From: Irineochytrium annulatum
Lineage: Eukaryota; Chytridiomycota; Chytridiomycetes; Chytridiales; Chytridiaceae
Assembly: GCA_027600665.1 (NCBI GenBank)
Contig: JADGJL010000158.1
Coordinates: 1-32,436, forward strand
Direction of reading: 5' to 3'
DNA: 32,436 nt
The notes under the pieces are model-generated. The model had not been told where the DNA came from. It worked only from the letters and a program-made list of their open reading frames with translations, and searched no databases. Below are positions 20,457 to 29,764 of this stretch, piece by piece (position 1 is the stretch's first letter; each line of letters begins with the position of its first letter). Made by a program: the position numbers and the translations under genes.

Positions 20457-22735
20457 ATGGGCTTAGCTTGGGAGGACGACCTGTCGCGATTCCTAGGTCT
20501 GTCTCGATATATCCTCAACCGTAGTGTGGTGTCAACGTCCTGACGTTCTCCTTGCAGAGCATCGGCTATGGCGGGGTGAACTCCTGGAAGCCTTGGCCAT
20601 CACCACCCAGCCGAATGCCGTGATTGAAGGCCCGGCAGGAACCTCACGCGACGTGGTGTAAAGTTCCGCTCAACGCCCGTGTGCCTAAGTTGATTTTCGC
20701 TGTAGGTCATATCTTAAGGCCGCGAAGATCGAGCACAGGCGCGTCTTCATCTCGGACGTGTTGAGGACTGTGCAGCTGCTTGACGGCGAGGACCCGACCG
20801 ACGAATCCGTTTCGTGCCCATTGTCTGACGCGATTGAGGAGGCTGACGCGGCATCACCGGCGGTGGTTGTGTTGGAGGGCCTCGATTTGCTGTGCAGAAG
20901 TGTGCAACCCGTCACGATGCCTCCACTTACTTTTTCTGCAGAATATGCGGCCGCTGATACCACGACGCTGCGATTGGAACGCTTGTGCGCTTCCACCGGC
21001 AAGCAAATCTGTTTCCTTGCCTCGTCCGCCAACGCGTCAATGCTTCCTAGAACTCTTCAAAAACTGTTCCAAAAAGTAATCCGGGTTGGCGCGATATCAA
21101 AGTTGGTTGCCTTCATCCAATATGGATTATGTATTTGCTGACTTGATGGATTTCAGACCGGATCGCATCAGAAGGCTGTCAGGGTTTTTAAGGTTTGACT
21201 CTGCCGAGACCTTGGTGGCCGTCGGCAACCTTACCTCCGGATACTCCGCCCGAGAGCTGGCGCTTCTTTCATCCCGTGCTCTCCTGGCATCCGCTCGAGT
21301 ACGAGGGACAGCAGATGCGGTCGACAACAATGCGAGCCAGAGCGAGGAAGATGAGCTCTCCGTGCTCGCGGAGAAGCTGAGACGGTGTACGTTTACCTCG
21401 GCCGTCGCTCCCCGCCAGCATGAGCATGGGGAAGAGCATCAACCAGCCGAAAGTGGCGAGACGGATCTTAGCAACGTCGTCTCCGCGATGGCATCAATCA
21501 GAATCGCAAAGGAAGCCATGGATAGTCTTCCGGGAAGTGCGTCGATCAATATTTGCGGGTAGCTGTCTGCTTTGGTCTTGAGGTTCTCTCATTTCCAAAC
21601 GATACTGACCGAATCATTACAGTTACGGCGTCATCCGGGGAAAGATTCGCTTGTTGTTAAATCTGCTCGTAAACGATTCATCTATTTCCGCCAAGCTCGG
21701 CATAGCACCTCCCGGAGGTCTCCTTCTGTACGGGCCCTCCGGTACCTAAATTGTACTTGGTGGATCTAATGCTTCTAAGGTTGTGGGAAGACGAGCCTAG
21801 TGCACGCGATGGCAGCAGACCTGTCTTTAAATTGCATATCGGTCAAAGGGTTGGGCTGATTGTCTTTGCACTTCCTCATTCGTTATACTAGGAGCGCGTT
21901 AAGTTCCCGTTACTTTGGAGACTCGGAAGCGATCATTCGCGGCATATTTGCGCGGGCGAAGCTGTTGATGCCGTGCCTTATCTTTTTCGACAACATTGAC
22001 ACTATTGGCACCAGAAGAGGTGAGCTATATTAGTGATAATGTCCCTAATAAATATAATTGCAGGATGGGATAACGATGGGATCAGTGGTGTGAGCGAAAG
22101 GGTGTTGTCCACGCTGTTAAATGAGATGGACGGCGTTGGCGGCCATCACGGCGTCGCCGTCGTGGCGGCCACGAACAAACCTGATGCATTGGACGACGCG
22201 CTCTTAAGGCCGGGTAAGCCCCGATAATTATTTCTCCGCCACGATCCTAACGCTTTCGGTAGGGAGGTTCGACCACCACATCCACGTACCCCTCCCCTCC
22301 GCCAACGACCGCCGCAGCATCCTCCTCAGCCTCCAGCGCAACGACAACGATACTAGCGACGAGTCGGACTTGCACAAGGCCGTCCGAGCCACATCCGGCT
22401 TCAGCTGCGCCGACCTTGTGGCCTTGCATCGCGAGGCGGCCTACCTCTGGCTCCGCACGGCACGGCCTGGAAACGCGGATAGTGTTGACGTGCGATGGTG
22501 CCACATGGCGGCTGCGTTGGCGGGCGCGCTGAAGGGTGGGATTGATGTGCCGGCGCGGGATCCGGAGATGGACGCCGCTGCGATGGCGGGAGTAGAGGCA
22601 GATAGCAGCGACGAGGATGGTGCGATTGCGGTGGGGCTGAGGCATGGGGGGACGCAAATGAGGTGGTGGTGGCCGCGTTCGATTTCAGCGGAGGAGTTGG
22701 AGGCGTTTGATAGATTTAAGAGAGGTGGTAGATAA
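20457..22735 (+). CDS. Tandem AAA protein, Cdc48/Afg2-like, with degenerate catalytic sites
   Basis: Exons: 20457-20496, 20558-20657, 20706-21101, 21157-21558, 21623-21741, 21780-21849, 21892-22019, 22064-22213, 22263-22735 (625 aa). The first AAA module starts almost at the N-terminus. Its Walker A position reads GPAGTSRD (residues 38-45), without the Gly-Lys-Thr. Its Walker B position reads VVVLEGLD, and it lacks the RPGRFD arginine fingers. It ends with the [10 protein letters not shown] helix typical of the lid. The second module keeps Walker A (GPSGCGKT, 350-357), the pore-like SSRYFGDSE, sensor AATNKPD and LLRPGRFD. However, its Walker B is LIFFDNID, with Asn410 where the hydrolytic Glu is expected. 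The [18 protein letters not shown] stretch resembles Afg2/SPATA5-type proteins, which act in 60S ribosome maturation. PEX1/PEX6-like or other CDC48 relatives are not excluded. No N-terminal substrate-binding domain was found. Confidence 0.88.
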
Positions 22736-23792
22736 CGTATGGGATCTTGTTAATCAGGAGCGTGGCGAGGTTAAACCTGTCAGCGATTGACCTGAAGGTT
22801 GCTGCATTCGATGGCATCGCAAGGACTCTGCATCCCTCTTACGCCACCTGAAGGATGTTTTGGGTTGAGGCCATGTTCCGCAACGAATCTGCTTCTATTT
22901 TCTGTCACCTTCAATCAATATGGTTTTTTAAACCTATTGATATCAAGTGCTTTTGACAACCTGGGGTCTGCAGGTGGCAGGAAAGGGGACGAGCGGTTGG
23001 GTTGGGTTAAGCTATGGCTTACAACGAGGTCATAACATTCTGCACCAGAATATCTTCAGTCGTGATAAGCATTAAATTGACCATCACATTATTATCGCGT
23101 CTAGCAATGTTACTGCCTCATTTGCAGACGGGGTCTCCCACATCTTGATCCAGAATGTGCTCCGGCAAGCGACCATCGCTTCCATGAGCGACAAGTCAGC
23201 ACACGCCGAGTGAGAAGGCGCTTGCGTGACAAAGAAAAAGATGTGCCAGTCATGATAGAAAAGGCCGCGTTTATAATACATGCGATTCTTACGATTCGTT
23301 ATGGATGTGTGAACATTCCTGATGATCGCAATGAATTATAAAGGGAAACCAATCGGTCATTTATTCAAAATCGACTCCGTGATTAAGGAGAACAAGGGAA
23401 ACACTAACGATCGACCTGAGGATAAGAACAAAAGGAAACGAACGGAAATGTCCCTCCGTGTAGCAAAAACAACGTTGGCCCTGCAAAGGAGGAGAAATAA
23501 ACGTCTATGTGCGGAGAAGGTGAAAGACACAGCACATTAGCTGAGAGATACAAGGAAACGAACAAAAGGAACAAAAAGAAACGCTCAGGAAAAAAAAGGT
23601 GAATGGCAAGCTCGAGGGGTCAGAAAACACGAAAAAGGAATTGGAAGCTCTAACAGGTGCAAATATAGACGAAGAAAGACGAAAAGACTCTAAGAACGGT
23701 GAGAAAATGAACCCAACAAAGAGCGGAAGAGACATAGAAAGAAGGAACTCTAATTTTAAGCGGATGCGTTCTAAGCTAAAACGCGAATACGT
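22736..23792. other. Long convergent intergenic region with a purine-rich strand
   Basis: This lies between the tail-to-tail AAA and coiled-coil genes. From about 23340 to 23780 the plus strand is strongly purine-rich (many GAAA, AAGG and GGAA words). This creates Lys/Arg/Glu-rich frames at 23322-23540 and 23599-23796 that I do not accept as genes. No tRNA, transposon ends or clear poly(A) signal were recognised. Confidence 0.5.
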
Positions 23793-26700
23793 TTAGTACG
23801 ACTCCTCCTCGTCCTCCTCAACAGCTGACGCGACCTAAATATATTTTACTTAGACACCAACGCCTCGTCGAGAATGCAGAAGAACCTACCTCAGCGACGC
23901 CGTTAACTTCCGCTTCCTCTTCGACGACCTCGCCGCCCTCCTCGTCGACGACGTCCTCGCCCTCCTCAGCCACTTCCTCCTCACCCTCCTCATCGTCGAA
24001 AGCCTCGCCACGTTGGCTCATAAATTTCTGCAGCTTGACACGGAGGATGAACGCCCTCTGTGCGGGGGTTTCTGCGACCAAACATTTAGATGACGACCCT
24101 CGGCAATCTCCTACAGACAAGAAACTCACTGTCATGCATCTCCTCCGGGTCCATCAGCTCCAGTACCTGCAGCTGCTCCCCAAGCTCCGCATTCTCCGCC
24201 AACAGCTGATCCCTCTCGGCCTTCGTCTCCTCCAGCTCGGCTCGCACCTGCTCAACTTCTCCCATCGCCCTGAGCTCCTCAATCTCCTCGGTCATACTGT
24301 TCAAACTCTCCCTCAGCGCCGCAGCGAGGCCCTCGTATTCCGTCGCCTCCTCACGTGTTTCCCCAAGCCGGCTGGTGGCCTCCGCCAAGTCCGACCGGAG
24401 CCGCTCGAGCTCGGACTCAAGCTCCGCGATCCGGTCCGCGCGGGAGCCGGCCTTGTCGTCGGCCTCCTCGCCCGAGGGGGACAGCAATAAACCCGCCGTC
24501 GCGGACGTGTCTTCAGCCTCACCCGGCGCGGCGGCCGCATGAGCCTCAGCCGCGGCCCTAAGGGCCCCAATGACAACCTTAGCCTCCTCCAACTCCCCCG
24601 CCAGAGCATCCTGCTCGCGTCTCATAGCCTCCAGCGTTTCCTCCATCATAACCGCAGCCCTCGCCTCGGCTCTCCTCTCCGCTACCGCCAACGCACCCTT
24701 CGCAGCCTCAAGCCTAGCGCGGAGTTTCTGGACCGTTTCGGGCGTCGGCGCGGCACCGTCGGCGGTCGCATCCTCCTCGTCCTCCTCCGCGGCCTCCTCC
24801 TCGGGCATCTCGGGGACAGTAGAGAGGGAGCGGGGCGGCTGGGAGGCGAGGGCTTGCTCGAGCTGGGAGCGGAGAGTGGACACAAGCTCGTCGGACTCGG
24901 ACTGGCGCAAGCGGGCAGCGTCGAGCTCGGAGCGGAGGAGCTCGGTCTCGTTGGCGACGGCAGTGGGGGCAGCATCGGCTTCGTGTGCGGCCTCGCGGGG
25001 AGTCGCTGCGATAGCCTCCAGATCGGCGACCTTGTTGGCGAGCGCGTCGGCCTCGGCGGCCTTTTGGTCGTAGCTCGCCTCGGACGCGGCAAGGCTGGCG
25101 CGGAGGGCCTCAATGATTTCGTCCTTACCGTCAAGCTGGGCCTGCGCAACCTCGTCGTCCTCGTTGGCAGCCGGCGCGGCGCTCTTGAGCGACTCGATCT
25201 CGACGCGGAGGGACTCGATGACAAGGTCCTTCGCCTCGAGCTGGGCCTTAAGGTCCTCCTCGTCGTTGTCGGCCGCGGGGGTGCTTTTGAGCGTCTCGAC
25301 TTCGGCCTGCAGAGATGCGACGCGCTCCTCGAGATCAGGCACAGCGAGACCAGCCGTCTTGGCGGCGGCGAGAAGAGACTCAAGCGCGGTGATCTCGTTG
25401 CGGAGCTTGGTAAGCTCCGCCTCAGTCGCCTCAGAATCGCTAGAGCCCGCGGCGGCTGCCCCGATTTCGCGAGCGTGGGTCTCCTTCATGGCATCGATGT
25501 CACGCGCGTGGTTCTCCTTGACTGTATCGATCTCACCCGCGTGGGTTGTCCGTGTGGCTTCAAGCTCGGCCTGAATCGCCGCGAACTTCTCGGCGGCCAC
25601 GGCGTTGGCTGCCTCGATCTCGCCCGCGTGCAAGGTGCGAGCAGCCTCGAGCTCGGCCTGAATCGCGGCGACTTTCGCATCCGCCTCGGCCTTGGCGGCC
25701 TCGACCTCGGCGGCCTCGACCTCGCCCTGCAGCAAAGCAACTGTCGCCTGAATCCCAGCCTGCGCCGCGGAACCATCCTCGTTTGTCAGCGCTGCCGCAT
25801 CCTCTAGCGCTTGAACCGTGGCCTGGAGCGCTTCGACCTTTTCGCGGAAGTCGTTGTTCGCGCTCCTGAGCGCCTCGACATTCTCACCAGCGCTGCTTAC
25901 AGCCTCAAGCTCCCTCGCGTGCGACTCCTTGATCTCGCCAACCGCGCGGTCGTGCTGCGCCTTAGCCTCCTCAAGCGCGGCGTCATGAGCTGCGGCGTTG
26001 CCCTCAAGCTCGGCCTTGTGAGCCGCGATGGTGGCCTCAAGCTCGGCCGCATGCGCCGCGATTTTCGCCTCAAGCTCGGCGTGGGCCCCAGCGGTGGCGT
26101 CCTTGGTCTCAGCAACCGCGGCTTCAAGGGCCTGTACGGTCGCCTGGAGCGCTTCGATCTTCTGCTTAAGGTCATCGTTCTCGCTCCTGAGCGCACCCAT
26201 CTCCCCAGACCCCGCGTTCCCGGCCTCCTCCAGCTCCCTCTGATGCCTCTCCCGCAAAACCTCCATATCCGCTTTAACCGCCGCAACCCTCTCCTCGGCT
26301 TCGCCCTTGGCGGCCTCATGCGCCGCCTTCATGGCCTCCATTTCCGCCACGACGCCGTCCCTCACCTCCACCGCAGCCCTCACCTGCGCCCGCAACGCCT
26401 CGCTCTCCCCTTGAGTCCTCAGCCTCTCCACCTCCCGCACACCGCGAATCTCCTCCACCTCATTCTTTAACGCCTCAACCTCCGCCCTTAACCGCTCCTC
26501 GACCCCGTCATCCTTCTTTTTTCCAGCAGCCGCAACAGCCGCTGTGAGCGCCTCAATCTCCTCCCTTAATCCCGCGGCAGTTTCATCGCGGACAGCGATC
26601 TCCTCCTCAAGGGCCACAACCCGCCCCCGAGCGCTCGCCAGTGCGTCCCTTGCAAAGCTTAACTCCCCTTCACTCGCGCTCGCGGCGCCCTCGTGCTGCT

Positions 26701-27856
26701 CCCGGGTCGCGCGGAGCTCCCTCTCGACACCCGCGAGCCTCTCCCTCACAGCCACCGCCTCGCTCTCATTCCGCGCCACGGTCGCCGCAAGCTCCGCCTT
26801 CAGCGCCTCGACCTCGCCCCTTCGTGTCTCGTCCGCAAGCTTCAGCGCGTCCCTCTCACCCTCAACGGCCCTCACGCGGGCCTCAACCTCTTCAACGAGT
26901 CCCGCATGTTCCCCCTTGGCCCGTTCCAGCAGCTCCTTGTGCCTGACCACCTCGGCCCCCAAGCCCGCGACCTGCGTCTCAATCTGTGCCCTCAGGCTCT
27001 CGATGGTGGACTCCTTGTCCTCGATAACCGCTCCCAGGCGCTGCTCGAGCTCGGACTGCTCGGTCGTGAAGCGCGCGCGCTCGGATTCGAGGAGGGACTG
27101 GTGCGCAACGAGCGTGTTGAGCTGGGACGTGAGCGTCGCGATGGTGGCGTCGCGTGGGTCGGGGTCGGTGGAAGTAGAGGGGGTGTCGGTGCTTGTGTCC
27201 TGTATAATACGAATCAGTATTGAGAAATGAACAAAGCAAGGGACATATGAACTTACAATCTTTGCGTCCCGCTCCTTCAGTAGAGCCTCCAGTTCCGCGA
27301 CGCGAGCCTGTGCGGTTGCGAGCTCCGCGGCCCTGGCGGCGGCCGTGGACGTTCCATTAACGGCCGTGGACTTGGTGGATGTCGCGGTGCTCGCCGGCTT
27401 GGTCGACGCAGACCTAGCAGTCGCGGTGGCAGCGGGCCTAGACGCGCTGGTCGATCGCGCGGGCGACGACGCCGCGGAGCTCGGCGGCGTGACGGGTTTG
27501 ACGGCCCTCGTCGTCGTTGCCGTCGCGGAGGCTGGCTTTGTTGCGGTGCTGGAGGTGGCGGGGGTGGGACGGGCGCGTGCAGGAGAGGCGGCGGCGGATG
27601 ACGTCGTTGATGATGTTGAGGTTGCGGGCTTGGTGACGGTCCTGGTAGAAGTCGGGGCCGTGGCAGAAGGGGAAGCGGCTGGCTTCGAGGAGGCGGTGAG
27701 CGTCGACCTGGTGGCTGTCCCAGGCTTCCGCGGCGTGGTCGAAGTCGAAGTCGGAGTGGATGCGGGCTTCCTGGCGGCGGCCGACGAGGTCGCCGTAGAC
27801 GCCGGCTTCCTAGCGGCCGTCGTGGTCGACGGCGGGTCGACAGAGGTCGGGGCCAT
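23793..27856 (-). CDS. Large coiled-coil protein of unknown function
   Basis: Exons: 27856-27257, 27199-24130, 24071-23890, 23834-23793 (1297 aa). Residues 1-175 are a basic, Ala/Thr/Ser/Pro/Lys-rich low-complexity region with recurrent RKPAST-like words. From about residue 180 to 1220 the protein is almost continuous heptad-pattern coiled coil rich in Glu, Ala, Leu and Arg. The C-terminus has a short conserved-looking segment, TPAQRAFILRVKLQKFMSQ, followed by an acidic tail. Internal duplication is visible: the phrase EALQATVQALE occurs near residues 540 and 650, and AAIQAELEA-type units recur after that. I do not recognise the family. The basic disordered head plus long rod suggests a microtubule-, nuclear- or scaffold-associated protein, but no CAP-Gly, motor or other domain was seen. 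The GTG-initiated frame extending upstream to 27907 is not used; the first ATG is at 27856. Confidence 0.85.
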
Positions 27857-28521
27857 CGTCGATAATTGTACGTTCGTTAATGGACTTCCGGCTACTGCTT
27901 CCTGCACCTCTTTCCGGTGGGAGAAGTTAAGGGTTGGTTGACCAATTGGCGACGTGTTTTTGACGTTACTTTCTCACGCCCTTATTTTTCATTGTCATGC
28001 AGGAAATGGCAGACATTCTGTTGAAATGTTAAGGGTTTAATCGTCTATAACACGCGGAGGTAATTGATAAATATGATAATTATGGCTGCACCTCACAATT
28101 TCCTGAATCCCATCCTCCCGCAACAAGGACATGGAACCAACTAGCGGCGTGTCAAGATACAAGAGCGGTAAAACGAGAAAAGAGGACAACCATAAAAATG
28201 TGTGAGGGTGAGTGCAGGCAAAGCACGAAAGCAACTAAAAACATAAAAAAAAAAAAGAAAAGCGGGATGTCCTTAACAACGCCCCAGCAGTGCTTGACTT
28301 TTACTATGAGAAGGTGGAAAACTCACAAAAACAAAAATACAAAGACTAGTTATATGGAGAATGAGACTGAAGAGGCAATGTCTTTTTTGGCAGGCAAAAC
28401 TAGTAGATAGTCCAACCGTTTTAACTGTTTGAAGGGAGAGAAAGACGGACTCGACGTCCCACGCCTCCAACCACAGATAGGCGTCAGAACCGTCTCAGGG
28501 GAGAGCCACACACCAACCCCT
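27857..28521. other. Intergenic region upstream of the coiled-coil gene
   Basis: No gene was recognised. It should hold the coiled-coil gene promoter and the 3' untranslated region of the secreted-protein gene. An A-rich tract near 28245-28262 reads as a T tract on the coding strand of both flanking genes. Short plus-strand frames here lack features. Confidence 0.5.
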
Positions 28522-29427
28522 TTAAGCGAGGAGAACAAGCGCCGCCGCGGCCCCAACGATCCCCACAACACCCGCCCTGACACTCCCGCTGCCACTCCCC
28601 GGAATCCTAAGCGTCGTCGTCGTCGTCGCCCCACCGTTGCCAGCATCCGGCGTGATGGTCGCACCGCCCGCCGTGGCAGCCGCGGTTCCTGAAGCGACGA
28701 CGGAGGCGGCCGTGAGCGTGGGGCCGAGAAGGATGGAGGTGTCGATGAGGGAGGCGGAAGCGGACTGGAGGTTCACAAGCTGGCAGTACTGGCCGGATTG
28801 GGAAGAGATCTGGGAGGTGGCGGGGTCTTGCGGGCAGAAGCTATGAGAGGAAAGAACGCGGTTAGTGCCGGTCGTGATGGGGGGCAGAAGTAGGGAGCGA
28901 CGGATGGAGAACATTTTGCAAGATTTGCGCGCCCTGGGGCAACCCCGTATGCAATTCCATTAACGCAATGCTCCTGCCCCATTCATCCGTAGCACCACAT
29001 TCCAGTTGGACCCCCTCTTGTTCCCACAGCGTGCCTCACGCTGTCCGAGTTCCCCGTCCTCATTCCTGCCCCATCCGTCAGCGTATCCTCGCTCTCGTCT
29101 CAACACATACGCATTGTAGCAGAATGCCTCCTCCGTGTACTGCTTGCACAGACACGTGTTGAACTTGACCTGGGAGGCCGGCGTGTTAAACTGGGTGCAG
29201 TAGCCGATGCCGCCGCCAGCCTGCCAGTTGCGGTAGCACTGTTTGCAAACGATCACGGTTAGTGTTCACTCCTTCGATCAAGGCGAATCGGGGACGCTCA
29301 GCAGCCGCTGGAACGGAAGGAAGCAAGGACTTACCAGGTCGAAGGTGTTCTGGTTCTGGCAACCGGAGGCAGCGGCCTCGGGGGCGATGAGGGCCAGGAC
29401 GGTGACGGCGGCGATGTAGGAGAGCAT
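28522..29427 (-). CDS. Secreted eight-cysteine protein, probably GPI-anchored
   Basis: Exons: 29427-29335, 29238-29111, 28840-28522 (179 aa). It begins with a clear signal peptide (MLSYIAAVTVLALIAPEAAA) and ends with a hydrophobic GVVGIVGAAAALVLLA tail preceded by a Gly/Ser/Thr-rich stretch, the layout of a GPI-anchored surface protein. The mature part has exactly eight cysteines, spaced C-x8-C-x12-C-x14-C-x-C-x8-C-x4-C-x16-C. The central C-x-C and the following C-C spacing recall the fungal CFEM domain, but the early spacing and the Asp of CFEM do not fit, so the match is partial. The Ala/Thr/Ser-rich region before the tail could be O-glycosylated. The second intron (270 nt) is far longer than the others here. 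Confidence 0.75.
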
Positions 29428-29764
29428 CGTGTCTTCGATGATGAGATGGTGATGGAGAGGGTCGGAGAGCAAGGGCCGGATGAGAAAAATGTCTGCAAAG
29501 GCGGTCGGTCCTGAATGTCAACGACGACAACAGCGTGTAACAATGGCCGTAATTGGTCTGATCACCAAGAGGCGCAAAAGGGGGCGTTTGCTAAGGATAA
29601 AAATCACATTTCTTATGTAACATTCATTATTTGCGCAGTATGTTGATACTGCTTGATTGCAAAAAAATCACAAGTCAACAGGAAGATCGATGTCGACATA
29701 TCGGCATAGCTACACGTGAGGACCACATCAAAGAGATCACTATAGAAAACCCCGTCCCGAGCCA
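29428..29764. other. Intergenic region between the secreted-protein and PRP40 genes
   Basis: Both flanking genes are on the minus strand. This spacer should contain the promoter of the secreted-protein gene and the PRP40 3' untranslated region. No further feature was recognised. Confidence 0.45.

Noticed and set aside
20911..20941. Possible 31-nt intron (GTCACG...CTGCAG) in the AAA gene
   Set aside because: It is too short, and removal would shift the frame out of the clearly coding downstream sequence.
23322..23796. Two Lys/Arg-rich plus-strand frames (72 and 65 codons)
   Set aside because: They follow directly from the purine-rich strand, have no motif, and lie in a convergent 3' intergenic region.
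24539..25807. 422-codon plus-strand open frame opposite the coiled-coil gene
   Set aside because: The Glu/Ala/Leu codon bias of the coiled coil leaves antisense frames open. The product is Leu/Gly/Arg-rich repeats without recognisable features.
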